A DNA stretch of 46,077 nt from Polyangiaceae bacterium (GTDB taxonomy: Bacteria > Myxococcota_A > Polyangia > Polyangiales > Polyangiaceae). The notes beneath the pieces are model-generated. The model saw nothing but the letters and a program-made list of their open reading frames with translations. It was not told the origin of the DNA and did not search any database. The stretch spans positions 1 to 46,077 of the forward strand of contig JADLAB010000681.1 of the NCBI GenBank assembly GCA_020848455.1, given 5' to 3'. Below are positions 1 through 9,633 of this stretch, in pieces. Within the stretch, counting starts at the first letter, position 1. Each line of letters starts with the position of its first letter. Made by a program: the position numbers and the translations under genes.

Positions 1-31
1 CGCTCGGCACTCCGCCGCGCGGTGCGGTGGC

Positions 32-220
32 TCAGCCGGCCGTCTTGCCGGCGCGGAGGCGGCGACCCTTGTAGTTGCCGCACGCGGGGCAGATGCGGTG
101 GGGGAGCGTCGGCTCGCCGCACTTCTCACAGGTCGCGACGCTCACGACGCCGACCTTGTCATGCTGTTGGCGACGCATGTCGCGCTTGCTGGAGCTCGTT
201 TTTCGCTTCGGGACGGCCAC
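32..220 (-). CDS. rpmF: 50S ribosomal protein L32
   Basis: Structural protein of the large ribosomal subunit, 62 residues. The N terminus (AVPKRKTSSSKRDMRR) is the L32 signature. It is followed by a zinc-ribbon made of Cys31-x2-Cys34 and Cys44-x2-Cys47, so this is the cysteine-containing (C+) form. I chose the GTG start because the Val-Ala-Val-Pro-Lys N terminus begins there and a good Shine-Dalgarno (AGGAG) lies 8 bases upstream. The much longer reading frame that runs on upstream is antisense-type junk. The gene lies about 50 bases downstream of the DUF177/YceD gene on the same strand; yceD-rpmF is a classic bacterial pair and the two are probably co-transcribed. Identification is secure. 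Confidence 0.96.
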   Translation of the reverse strand: MAVPKRKTSSSKRDMRRQQHDKVGVVSVATCEKCGEPTLPHRICPACGNYKGRRLRAGKTAG

Positions 221-269
221 GGCGCTATCTCCTCTATCCTCTGGAACTTCCACCGGCGCGGCGCGCCGC

Positions 270-1136
270 CTACTTCTTGTTCTTGCGCTTCCGGCCCCCG
301 ACGCTGCGGAGGGTCGAACGGAGCATCGGCTGGCGGCTTCGCGCAGGCAGGGCCGCCAGGCGGCCCTGACCCACCGCATCCGCGAGCCCGGCCGGGCCGG
401 AGCCCGGTGCGAGACCGCGGTCCTCGAGCCGGTCGCGCAGCGCTCCGAGCGGGGCCAGGCGGGGATCCACCTGGTGGTCCGACAGCGGAGTTGCGGCCAG
501 AAGAGGGGCGGAGGCAATACCCGGACACGACTCGGAACACAAGGGGAAGGTCGGGATCTCGAGCAGGAGGCACTCGCGCACGAAGTCGTCGAGCACCACG
601 GTCTCGCCGTCGTAGTGGTCGACCTCGGCCTCCTCGGACGCGAACTCGTACTCTTCCGGGTCGGCCGCGTGGGCGCGCCGTGCAGCGCTCGAGCGGCTCG
701 AGGGGCGGTCGCGCCCAGGCACCCCGGCCCGGTCGCGACCCCGACCGGACGGTCGCTCGCGGCCGCGCCCCGACGGGCGGTCGCGGCCCGGCTCGCCGCC
801 GCGGGGCGCGCCATCGCGGCGAGTCACGGCCTGCAGGAGCAGGCTCAGCTCGGCATCGACGGGCACGAGGGTGGGCTCGAGACAGCGCACGCAAGGCACC
901 TCGAGCCGAGCCTCGACGCGCCCCCGCACCACGATGTCCTTGCCGGAGCTCGACAGCCGCACCGTCACGCGACCGGGCACGGCGACGCCGTCCTGCCGCG
1001 CGGCGCGCGGCGCCCGGACGTCGGCGACGGCGCCCTCGCCGAGGGCGCGATCGAGCCAGTCGCCGGGCAGCGGCGCGTCGAAGGCCAGCCCCTCGAGGGT
1101 GACGTCGACGGCGTGGATGACGAGCAGGGGCGGCAT
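270..1136 (-). CDS. YceD/DUF177 family protein with an Arg/Gly-rich insertion
   Basis: Member of the DUF177 (YceD) family, which in many bacteria is encoded next to rpmF and is linked to 23S rRNA metabolism. The 288-residue product has the family core in two parts: an N-terminal part ending in VPCVRCLEPTLVPV, with the conserved C-x2-C near residue 85, and a C-terminal part with acidic EEYEFASEEAEVDHYDG and VVLDDFVRECLLLEIP, followed by the cysteine-containing CSESCPG. Between the parts sits a low-complexity insertion of repeated GRDRPSGRGRERPSGRGRD, roughly residues 110-160. Because of this, and a long tail ending in GGRKRKNKK, the protein is well over the usual length of about 170 residues. 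The ATG at 1136 precedes the family-like start MPPLLVIHAVDV; upstream in-frame sequence is not protein-like. Family assignment is good; any role for the insertion is unknown. Confidence 0.86.
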   Translation of the reverse strand: MPPLLVIHAVDVTLEGLAFDAPLPGDWLDRALGEGAVADVRAPRAARQDGVAVPGRVTVRLSSSGKDIVVRGRVEARLEVPCVRCLEPTLVPVDAELSLLLQAVTRRDGAPRGGEPGRDRPSGRGRERPSGRGRDRAGVPGRDRPSSRSSAARRAHAADPEEYEFASEEAEVDHYDGETVVLDDFVRECLLLEIPTFPLCSESCPGIASAPLLAATPLSDHQVDPRLAPLGALRDRLEDRGLAPGSGPAGLADAVGQGRLAALPARSRQPMLRSTLRSVGGRKRKNKK

Positions 1137-1278
1137 GGTGTGGGCGAAGATGTAGGTCGCCCGAGCGCCTGCGTCGACCTCATTCCAACGCCGACGGGGC
1201 GGCGACCGAGCTCGCCCTGCCGAGCGCGGCGCGCGAGGCGGCTGCCGGCGCGGCGTACTCGGTGTAGCTTGCCCGCGC

Positions 1279-2631
1279 ATGGCTCACCGCGCGCCGTCGC
1301 CGAGAGAGTCCGAGGCGAGCTCGGCGCCGAGTGCGCCCCGCCCGGCACGCGGGCGCGGGCGGGCGGCCGTCACGGCGGTCGCCCTCTACGTGTGCCTGAC
1401 GGCGGTCTTCTTCGCGCTCGCCCCGCGTGATCGCCTCGCGAGCCACTCGCCCTACAACCACTACGCGCTGCAGGCCGACGCCTGGCTCCACGGGCGCCTC
1501 GACCTCGGCGGACCGCCGCCCGCCTACACGGGCCACAACGACTTCGCGTCGTATGGCGGCAAGTGGTTCGTGAGCTTCGGCCCGGTGCCGGCCGCGTTGC
1601 TCGTGCCCTTCGCCGCCGCCGCTGGCAGCGCCGAGCGAGTGCGCGACGCGCAGGTCTTCGTCGCGCTCGCCGCGGTGGGGCCGGCGCTGCTCTACCTCGT
1701 GCTCGACGAGCTGCGGCGCCGCGGTCGGAGCGGCCGGAGCGACGCCACGAACCTCGCCCTCGCGGCGCTGTTCGCGCTCGGCACCGTGTACTGGTTCACC
1801 GCGGAGCAGGGCACGGTGTGGTTCGCGGGGCACGTCGTGGCGGTGGCCTGCCTCGCACTCTACGCGCTCGCCTCGATCGGTGGGGCCCACCCTATCGTCG
1901 CGGGTGTCGCGCTCGGGCTCGCGGTGGGGACGCGTCCGAACCTCCTGTTCGCGGCGCCGTTCTTCCTGTGGGAGCTCGGTCGCGCGGCGGGCCTCGGACG
2001 CGACGGCCGCCGCGCGGAGCTCGGCCCCGCTGCCGCCTGGCGCGGCCTCGCGGCCTTCCTCGTGCCGCTCGGCGGCGTGCTCGCCGTCCTCGCGTGGCAC
2101 AACGCCGCGCGCTTCGGCGACCCCTTCGAGTTCGGGCACCGCTACCTCGACATCGCCTGGCGCCCGCGCATCGACAAGTGGGGGCTGTTCTCGCTCCACT
2201 ACCTGGGCCGCAACCTCGGGGTCGTGCTGAGCGGACTGCCCTTCTGGACCCCCGGACACGGCCCGTCGGTCAACGCCCACGGCCTGGCGCTGTGGCTCAC
2301 GAGCCCGTTCTACGTCTACGCGCTGTGGCCGCGCCGCACGAACGACGCCTTCCGCGCCGCCGCGATTGCGGCCGCGTGCGTCGCGGTGCCGAACCTCCTC
2401 TACCAGAACACGGGCTGGATCCAGTTCGGCTACCGCTTCTCGAACGACTTCGCCCCCTTCCTCATGATCCTCGTGGCGACCGGCGGGCGGCGGCTCGGGC
2501 TCCGCTTCTGGCTCCTCGGCGCCGTCGCGGTCGCGGTCAACGCCTTCGGTGCCGTCACCTTCGATCGGCGCGAGCACGCCCACTTCTACTTCGTCGACGG
2601 CACCCAGCGCGTGCTCCATCAGCCGGACTAG
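1279..2631 (+). CDS. Polytopic membrane protein of unknown function, GT-C-like
   Basis: A 450-residue inner-membrane protein with about 9-10 predicted hydrophobic segments, starting with [18 protein letters not shown] after a cytoplasmic Pro/Ser/Arg-rich N terminus. A loop after the first segment ([21 protein letters not shown]) resembles the first periplasmic loop of GT-C glycosyltransferases and the related membrane proteins found near myxobacterial genes, where an acidic residue (here the Asp of QADAW) is important. I cannot assign a substrate. It reads divergently from yceD, with a 142-base gap, and ends 68 bases before pyrR. The ATG follows a TAGCTT hexamer 8 bases upstream rather than a clear Shine-Dalgarno. 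Confidence 0.8.
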   Translation: MAHRAPSPRESEASSAPSAPRPARGRGRAAVTAVALYVCLTAVFFALAPRDRLASHSPYNHYALQADAWLHGRLDLGGPPPAYTGHNDFASYGGKWFVSFGPVPAALLVPFAAAAGSAERVRDAQVFVALAAVGPALLYLVLDELRRRGRSGRSDATNLALAALFALGTVYWFTAEQGTVWFAGHVVAVACLALYALASIGGAHPIVAGVALGLAVGTRPNLLFAAPFFLWELGRAAGLGRDGRRAELGPAAAWRGLAAFLVPLGGVLAVLAWHNAARFGDPFEFGHRYLDIAWRPRIDKWGLFSLHYLGRNLGVVLSGLPFWTPGHGPSVNAHGLALWLTSPFYVYALWPRRTNDAFRAAAIAAACVAVPNLLYQNTGWIQFGYRFSNDFAPFLMILVATGGRRLGLRFWLLGAVAVAVNAFGAVTFDRREHAHFYFVDGTQRVLHQPD

Positions 2632-2699
2632 CGGCCACAGGCTGGCAGTTTCCGAGAAATCGGTTGCGGCCGCTCGTGCGGTGCGTTCTGAAGGGGCCG

Positions 2700-3263
2700 A
2701 TGAAACGCCTGCTCGACAGCGCCGCCGTCGCCCGAGGGCTCGACCGGATGGCCGCGCAGATCGCCGAGAAGGGAGCCGACTTCGCCTTCGTGGGCGTGCG
2801 GCGCGGTGGCGAGCCCCTGGCCGAGGCCCTGGCCCGACGGGTCACGGCCGAGACGGGCCACGAGCCGGCGCTCGGCTCGGTCGACATCACCCTCTACCGC
2901 GACGACGCCGCGACCGCGCTGCCGAGCCCACGCATCGGGCCGAGCCACGTGCCGTTCCCGGTGGACGGGCGGCGCATCGTGCTCGTGGACGACGTGATGT
3001 TCACCGGCCGCACGATCCGCGCGGCCCTCGACGCCGTGCTCGACTACGGCCGGCCGCGGCGCATCGAGCTCTGCGTGGTGTTCGACCGCGGGGGTCGCGA
3101 GCTGCCGATCCAGCCGGACTACTGCATCGACCGACACGACGTCGCGCCCGACGGTCACGTCGAGGTCGTCGCCCTGCCGGACGGCGGCTTCGAGGTCGTG
3201 GAGCTCACGCGCGCCGAGCACGCCGCCCGGCGCACCGCGCAGCCCGGGGGCGAGTCGTCATGA
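2700..3263 (+). CDS. pyrR: Bifunctional pyrimidine regulator / uracil phosphoribosyltransferase PyrR
   Basis: PyrR of 187 residues. The PRPP-binding loop [17 protein letters not shown] (residues 94-110) is an exact PyrR/UPRTase type-I PRTase motif, preceded by the family-typical [14 protein letters not shown] (31-44) and VDITLYRDD (61-69), and followed by [27 protein letters not shown]. In the family the protein senses UMP/PRPP, controls pyr genes by binding mRNA, and has some uracil phosphoribosyltransferase activity. Its stop overlaps the pyrB start (ATGA), so the two are translationally coupled. Upstream, 2652-2663 can form a small CCGA-GAAA-TCGG hairpin, but I do not see the Firmicutes PyrR binding-loop consensus, so how it would regulate here is open. 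Confidence 0.95.
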   Translation: MKRLLDSAAVARGLDRMAAQIAEKGADFAFVGVRRGGEPLAEALARRVTAETGHEPALGSVDITLYRDDAATALPSPRIGPSHVPFPVDGRRIVLVDDVMFTGRTIRAALDAVLDYGRPRRIELCVVFDRGGRELPIQPDYCIDRHDVAPDGHVEVVALPDGGFEVVELTRAEHAARRTAQPGGESS

Positions 3264-4243
3264 GCCACGCGGCCGAGTCCCAGCACCCGAGCGGCGGCCG
3301 GCAGGGGCGCCACGGGCACCGCCACCTGCTCGAGACGGCCGGCCTCTCGGAGGCCGATGCCCATCGCATCCTCGACGCGGCCGAGACCTTCTTCGAGGTG
3401 TCGCGCCGGCCGATGCGCAAGGTGCCGACGCTGCGCGGCAAGACCGTGATCAACATGTTCTTCGAGGCCTCGACGCGCACCCGCACGTCCTTCGAGCTCG
3501 CGGGCAAGCGCCTCTCGGCCGACGTCATCAACTTCTCGGGCTCGGCCTCGAGCACCACCAAGGGCGAGACGCTGCGCGACACCATCGCCACGATGGAGGC
3601 GATGAACCCCGACGTGCTCGTGATCCGACACTCGGCCTCGGGCGCGCCCCACCACGCCACGCACTACACGCGCGCCGCGGTGGTCAACGCCGGCGACGGC
3701 ACGCACGAGCACCCCACCCAGGCGCTGCTCGACGCCTTCACGATGCGCCGCCACAAGAAGGAGCTCCGCGGCCTGCGCGTCGCCATCTGCGGCGACGTCG
3801 TGCACAGCCGTGTGGCGCGCAGCAACATCCACCTGTTGCGCACGCTCGGCGCCGACGTGTGCATCGCCGGCCCGCGCACGCTCCTGCCCTCCGGGCCCGA
3901 GTGGCTCGGCGTGCCGGCCTACGACCGCGTCGAGCCCGCGCTCGAGGGGGCCGACGTGGCGATGATGCTGCGCATCCAGCGCGAGCGCCTCACAGGCGCC
4001 CTGTTGCCGAGCATGCGCGAGTACAGTCGTACCTTCGGCCTCAACCCGCGCCGGCTCGCCCTCTGCAAGCCCGACTGCCTCGTCATGCACCCCGGGCCCA
4101 TGAACCGGGGCGTCGAGATCGACCCCGAGGTGGCCGACGGCGCGCAGAGCGCGATCCTCGACCAGGTCGAGGCCGGGGTCGCCGTGCGCATGGCCGTGCT
4201 GTGGCAGCTCGCGGCCGAGCCCCACGAGCCGCTGCCGGGCTGA
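3260..4243 (+). CDS. pyrB: Aspartate carbamoyltransferase catalytic subunit
   Basis: Catalyses carbamoyl phosphate + L-aspartate to N-carbamoyl-aspartate, the first committed step of pyrimidine synthesis in the cytosol. The 327-residue product has the carbamoyl-phosphate loop STRTRTSFE (residues 71-79), the HPTQALLD motif (151-158), the SxxTxKGET loop with its catalytic lysine near 101, and [11 protein letters not shown] towards the C terminus, all characteristic of ATCase rather than ornithine carbamoyltransferase. The N terminus is about 20 residues longer than usual and His/Gly/Arg-rich. The ATG overlaps the pyrR stop by four bases. No pyrC, pyrI or carA follows; the next gene is convergent only 15 bases away. 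Confidence 0.97.
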   Translation: MSHAAESQHPSGGRQGRHGHRHLLETAGLSEADAHRILDAAETFFEVSRRPMRKVPTLRGKTVINMFFEASTRTRTSFELAGKRLSADVINFSGSASSTTKGETLRDTIATMEAMNPDVLVIRHSASGAPHHATHYTRAAVVNAGDGTHEHPTQALLDAFTMRRHKKELRGLRVAICGDVVHSRVARSNIHLLRTLGADVCIAGPRTLLPSGPEWLGVPAYDRVEPALEGADVAMMLRIQRERLTGALLPSMREYSRTFGLNPRRLALCKPDCLVMHPGPMNRGVEIDPEVADGAQSAILDQVEAGVAVRMAVLWQLAAEPHEPLPG

Positions 4244-4258
4244 CGCCGGGCGCCGCGC

Positions 4259-5539
4259 TCACTCCGCGTCGAAGGGCACGACGACCGTCTCGACCAGGTC
4301 GGGCACGGCGCCCGCGAGGGCCGCGGCGCTCTCGTCCGCGGTGGCGACGACGCTGACCCACAGCCGGTCGTCGGACAGGCGCCGCCGCACGGCCGCGTTG
4401 GCCTGCTCGCGCGTGACGGCCGCGATGCGCTCGAGGTAGCGCGCGTGGTAGTCCTCCGGCAGCCCGAGCAGCGCGCGCCCGACCGCTTGACCGACGCGCT
4501 TGCGCGCCGTGTCGATCTCGAAGGCGTACGAGCGCCGCAGGTAGCTCTGCGCGTGGTCGAGCTCGGCCTGCGCGACGCCCTCGCGACAGAAGTCGCGCAG
4601 GAGGCCAAGCTCGAGCGCGAGGCAGTCGGCGGCGTCCTCCACCGCCGGCGCGGTCCACATGGTGAAGGCCTCGCGCACGCGCGCGAAGCCGAGCGACGAC
4701 GACGCGCCGTAGGACCAGCCGCGCTTGCCGCGCACCTCCTGGAACAGGCGGCTCGACATCGAGCCGCCGAAGGCCGTGTTGGCCGCGATGAGCGCGATGT
4801 GGTCCTCGTCCGCGGGGTGGCTGCCCAGCGTGCCGAGGACCATCTGCGTCTGGGTGCGCTCGGGCTTGTCCACGCACACGAGCCTCCGCCCCTCGGGGAG
4901 CGTCGGCTCGGGCACCGGGTAGGCGACGGGCTCGCCCGCGGGCAGTCCGCCGAGCAGGGTCGCGGCGACGCGCTCCGCGCCCGAACCGTCGAGGTCGCCG
5001 GAGATCGCGACGATCGCGTTGTCCCGGGTGTAGTGACGGGCGTGGAAGCGGCGCGCGTCGTCGGGCACGAGCGCGCGCACGCAGGCGAGGCTGCCCCCGA
5101 CGCGCCGACCGTGCGGATGGCCCGCGAACAGTTGGCGCCGCAGCGCGCGCGAGGCGAGGAAGCCGTCGTCGTCGCGGGCCGCCACGATCTCGGACTCGGT
5201 CTGGCGCAGCAGGCGCGCGAGCTCGTCCGCCGCGAAGGTGGGGCGCGCGAGCAGCCGCGCCACGAGCTCGCTCATCGGCTCCACCGAGCGCGACAGACAC
5301 TCGAAGTAGATGCTCGTGACGCCGAGACCGACATCCACGCCGAGCTCGCCGCCGAGCTCGTCCACGGCGATCTCGATGGCGTCCGAGCCGAGGCCGTCGG
5401 CCCCGCGGCGCAGCATGCGCGCCACGATGCGCGCGAGCCCACCCTGCTCGGGGGCCTCGTGCACGGCGCCGCCGGCAAACGACACGCTCACGCTCACGAG
5501 CGGCAGCTCGCGGCTCGCCTCGAACACGAGCCGGCTCAC
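4259..5539 (-). CDS. M16 family peptidase-like protein lacking the zinc motif
   Basis: A 426-residue member of the insulinase/pitrilysin (M16) family. At the place where the HxxEH zinc motif should be, the sequence reads GGLARIVARMLRRG, so the metal ligands are absent and this is most likely the non-catalytic partner of a two-subunit M16 peptidase. Its C-terminal half keeps the structural signature of the family: FGGSMSSRLFQEVRGKRGWSYGASSS (the glycine/arginine region that contributes substrate-binding residues in trans), near residues 262-287. The catalytic partner is the gene just upstream, 40 bases away on the same strand. Processing-peptidase-like or periplasmic peptide-degrading functions are known for the family; no clear signal peptide is visible here. 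Confidence 0.9.
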   Translation of the reverse strand: MSRLVFEASRELPLVSVSVSFAGGAVHEAPEQGGLARIVARMLRRGADGLGSDAIEIAVDELGGELGVDVGLGVTSIYFECLSRSVEPMSELVARLLARPTFAADELARLLRQTESEIVAARDDDGFLASRALRRQLFAGHPHGRRVGGSLACVRALVPDDARRFHARHYTRDNAIVAISGDLDGSGAERVAATLLGGLPAGEPVAYPVPEPTLPEGRRLVCVDKPERTQTQMVLGTLGSHPADEDHIALIAANTAFGGSMSSRLFQEVRGKRGWSYGASSSLGFARVREAFTMWTAPAVEDAADCLALELGLLRDFCREGVAQAELDHAQSYLRRSYAFEIDTARKRVGQAVGRALLGLPEDYHARYLERIAAVTREQANAAVRRRLSDDRLWVSVVATADESAAALAGAVPDLVETVVVPFDAE

Positions 5540-5579
5540 GCCGCACCTGCCCGGGCCGAGGTCGCGCGGGGCGCGCGCG

Positions 5580-6899
5580 TCACTGCGCCGCCTCGCTCTC
5601 GGCCTCGCCCGCCTGGGGCCAGATGGTGACCACGCTGCGGTTGTCGCGCCCGAGGTAGCGGCGCGCCACGCGCAACAGATCCGCGCGCGTCGCGCGCCGG
5701 AAGGCCTCGAGCCGGCTCCACAGCACGCACGGGTCGCCGAGCACGATCTCGCCGAAGCCGAGCTGCTCGGCCTTGCCCCCCACCGTCTCGAGCCCCTGCA
5801 GGCTGCCGAGCTCGGCGCGAGCCTTGGCGCGCTCGAGCTCCCGTGCGCTCACCGGCTCCCGCACGACGGCCTCGAGCAAGAGGTCGACCTCGCCCGCGAG
5901 CGTCGGCAGCGCGGCGCTCGTGCGCGCCGTGAGCCACAGCTCGAACAGCGACGGATCGCGGAAGCTGCCGACCACGCCGCGCACCAGCGAGGCGAGCTCG
6001 CTCTCGGTGACGAGCCGCCGGTAGAGCCGGCTCGCGCGCCCACCCGTCAGGATCTCGTTCAGCAGCACGAGCGGCGCGTGGTCGACGTCGCCGAAGGCCG
6101 GCGCGTGGTAGCCGATGCCGAGCTTGGGATGGGGGGTCGGCTTGTGGAGCTCGACGCGCCGCTCCGCCTGCTGCGGCGGCTCGGGACGCACGTCCTCCAC
6201 CGGCAGCTCCGCGGGCGCGATCGGGCCGTAGCCCTGCACGAGCCCGCCGAGCAGCTCCGCGGGCGCGACGTCGCCCACCACGACCACGACCGCGTTGTTG
6301 GGCGCGTAGTGGGTGCGGTAGAAGGCCAGGCAGTCCTCGCGCTGGAAGCCCGCGATGTCCGCGGCCGAGCCGATGGTCGGGTGCCCGTAGCCGTGCGCCT
6401 GGAAGGCGGTGCGGAACAAGAGCTCGCTCGCCGCGCCCTCGACGTCGTCGTCCACGACCTGGCGGCGCTCGTTCAGCACCACCTCCCGCTCGCTCTCGAT
6501 GTGCTCGGGCGCGAGCGTGAGCCGGTGCATGCGCTCGGACTCGGTCGCGATGACGAGCGGCAAGGCCTCGCGCGGCGCGTTGATCACGTAGTAGGTCCAG
6601 TCGAGGTAGGTCGCGGCGTTGATCTCCGCGCCGGCCTCCTCGTAGCGCCGGTCGAGCTCGCCGTACGGCAGGGTCTCCGTCTCCTGGAACATGAGGTGCT
6701 CGAAGAAGTGCGCGATGCCGGTGCGCCCGGGCTGCTCGTGCCGCGAGCCGACGTCGAACCAGGTCTCGTAGCAGAACACCGGCGCGCGCTCGTCGCGCAG
6801 GAACAGCAGCCGGAGCCCGTTGTCGAGGCGGTAGCGCTCGACGCGCATGTCGGGGCCGAAGGCATGGCTCCCCAGGTGACGATATCCGTGCTCGCCCAT
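5580..6899 (-). CDS. M16 family zinc metallopeptidase, catalytic subunit
   Basis: A 439-residue M16 peptidase with an intact inverted zinc motif, HFFEH at residues 64-68 (GIAHFFEHLMF), and the distal glutamate in SEREVVLNERR around residues 137-144, at the usual spacing of about 76 residues. LTGGRASRLYRRLVTE (near 255-300) is the second conserved region. No signal peptide is evident at the chosen ATG; an alternative start at Met18 (MRVERYRLDNGLRLL) would give a more typical M16 N terminus. It probably pairs with the inactive paralogue encoded immediately downstream to form a heterodimeric peptidase. It lies 59 bases downstream of lepA on the same strand and could be co-transcribed with it. 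Confidence 0.94.
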   Translation of the reverse strand: MGEHGYRHLGSHAFGPDMRVERYRLDNGLRLLFLRDERAPVFCYETWFDVGSRHEQPGRTGIAHFFEHLMFQETETLPYGELDRRYEEAGAEINAATYLDWTYYVINAPREALPLVIATESERMHRLTLAPEHIESEREVVLNERRQVVDDDVEGAASELLFRTAFQAHGYGHPTIGSAADIAGFQREDCLAFYRTHYAPNNAVVVVVGDVAPAELLGGLVQGYGPIAPAELPVEDVRPEPPQQAERRVELHKPTPHPKLGIGYHAPAFGDVDHAPLVLLNEILTGGRASRLYRRLVTESELASLVRGVVGSFRDPSLFELWLTARTSAALPTLAGEVDLLLEAVVREPVSARELERAKARAELGSLQGLETVGGKAEQLGFGEIVLGDPCVLWSRLEAFRRATRADLLRVARRYLGRDNRSVVTIWPQAGEAESEAAQ

Positions 6900-6958
6900 G
6901 TCTCGTCGTCCTTAGCCCGGATCGCGCGCGTACGCCCGGTCGAGCTGTGCTGCGTCGC

Positions 6959-8764
<1,806 letters not shown>

Positions 8765-8854
8765 GGGTAGGATCGGTCGGCGGGACGGAGCGCCCCCGGG
8801 CCCGCGTCAGTCGTCACGGCGGCGGCGCCAGCGGGGTGGCCGCACGGGCGGCGC

Positions 8855-8883
8855 ATCCTAGCAGGCGCGGCGCGCATTGCCGA
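8855..8883 (-). promoter_or_regulatory. Candidate lepA promoter with extended -10
   Basis: On the minus strand TCGGCA (8883-8878, 4/6 to TTGACA) is separated by exactly 17 bases from TAGGAT (8860-8855, 4/6 to TATAAT), and the -10 is preceded by TGC, an extended -10. Transcription would begin near 8848, giving a leader of about 84 bases before lepA. Pattern match only. Confidence 0.45.
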
Positions 8884-8959
8884 CCCCAGGCGCAGCTTCG
8901 CACGTGGGCCGAGGCGGGAGGCGCAAGGGACGGTGAGACGCCGTCGGGCGGTCGGCGCG

Positions 8960-9172
8960 TCACGAGGCCTTCGGCGGGCGCTCCTCCGACGAGGCCTTGT
9001 CTTCCAGCGACAGCTGCCCTGGCAGCAAATGGCTGTAATGCTTCAAAATCATGTCGATGCCCTCGCGGATGTAGACCGCGATGGGCACCTTCGTCCGCTC
9101 GTGCAGCAGCTTCAGCCGCTCGCTCTGCGCCGGCGTGATGTAGATCGTCGTCGAGATCTTCTTACGCGACAT
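8960..9172 (-). CDS. Small ribbon-helix-helix (CopG-like) DNA-binding protein
   Basis: A 70-residue protein. The start MSRKKISTTIYITPAQSERLKLLHERTKVPIAVYIREGIDMILKHY reads as a ribbon-helix-helix domain: a beta strand (KISTTIYI) that would contact DNA, then two helices separated by the turn KVPIAV. The C terminus is a short, charged tail. Proteins of this class act as dimeric repressors, as antitoxins or as nucleoid-associated regulators. No toxin gene is adjacent. The ATG at 9172 is chosen because the domain begins there; a stretch upstream in the same frame is Arg-rich and not protein-like. A promoter and an inverted repeat lie in the AT-rich region upstream, so autoregulation is plausible (inference). 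Confidence 0.82.
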   Translation of the reverse strand: MSRKKISTTIYITPAQSERLKLLHERTKVPIAVYIREGIDMILKHYSHLLPGQLSLEDKASSEERPPKAS

Positions 9173-9352
9173 GGCACATCCGGCGAGTGATGTTCGAGGG
9201 CGCCGCGGCGCACGCCCCCGAGCCACAGAGCGCGCGCATGGGGGAGCCGTGAGCAACCACCTCGCGGTCCCGGCGAGCCACGCGTCGCTCTCGCCGCAGG
9301 TCCTGCGGGCCGGAGAGCGCCGTGAAAGCTCGAGGGTTCATACACATCGCTC

Positions 9353-9392
9353 TGACAACGTATTACCCTAGATGCTGGTACATGTGTTGTCA
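9353..9392. repeat. 7-base inverted repeat spanning the promoter region
   Basis: TGACAAC (9353-9359) and GTTGTCA (9386-9392) are perfect reverse complements 26 bases apart, and a second nested pair, ACACAT (9342-9347) and ATGTGT (9382-9387), overlaps it. The repeat encloses the promoter of the ribbon-helix-helix gene and could be its operator. This is inference from position. Confidence 0.4.
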
Positions 9393-9393
9393 A
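9365..9393 (-). promoter_or_regulatory. Sigma-70-like promoter for the RHH gene
   Basis: On the minus strand a consensus TTGACA (9393-9388) is followed after 17 bases by TAGGGT (9370-9365). It is the best -35 hexamer I found in the window and sits in an AT-rich pocket. A transcript would start near 9358 and carry a leader of about 185 bases before the ribbon-helix-helix gene. Confidence 0.55.
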
Positions 9394-9633
9394 TCAGATA
9401 CGTCGGCGCTCAGCGCCACACCTCTACGCATGCGACCTTTGGCGGGCAAGTCAAGGCAGAACGAAGGCGCTTCGATAAGTGCTTTCATGACGAGGTCTTG
9501 GGATGTTACCCCTGAGCAAGCGCTGCGGTCGCGCGACGACCTCTCGGCTGCGGGTGGCCACGGGCGCTGCCGCAACGTCACCGGGTCGGCGACCCGGGGG
9601 TGCATCACCAGGCTTGCGCGCCACGGAGCCCTG

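Larger units (their letters stand above)
9173..9633. other. 461-base intergenic region between the RHH gene and the lipoprotein pair
   Basis: No protein-coding signal: the reading frames here are short or lack plausible starts. The segment from about 9335 to 9410 is distinctly richer in A/T than its surroundings. It carries a sigma-70-like promoter pointing at the RHH gene and a 7-base inverted repeat (see separate entries). The rest (about 9415-9625) shows nothing I can name, although a promoter for the downstream lipoproteins must lie here or further upstream. Confidence 0.7.

Noticed and set aside
75-1430. Long plus-strand frame opposite yceD and rpmF
   Set aside because: It is the antisense shadow of two recognised genes; the translation is His/Arg/Gly-rich with no domain, which is typical of opposite-strand frames in this GC-rich DNA.
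8765-8854. Possible lepB or other small gene between lepA and its promoter
   Set aside because: No frame with plausible start and composition; read as the lepA leader.
9322-9633. N-terminal extension of the first EF-hand lipoprotein
   Set aside because: The frame is open, but the translation before Val at 9634 is not protein-like, and a lipoprotein signal begins directly after it. It also covers the AT-rich regulatory region.
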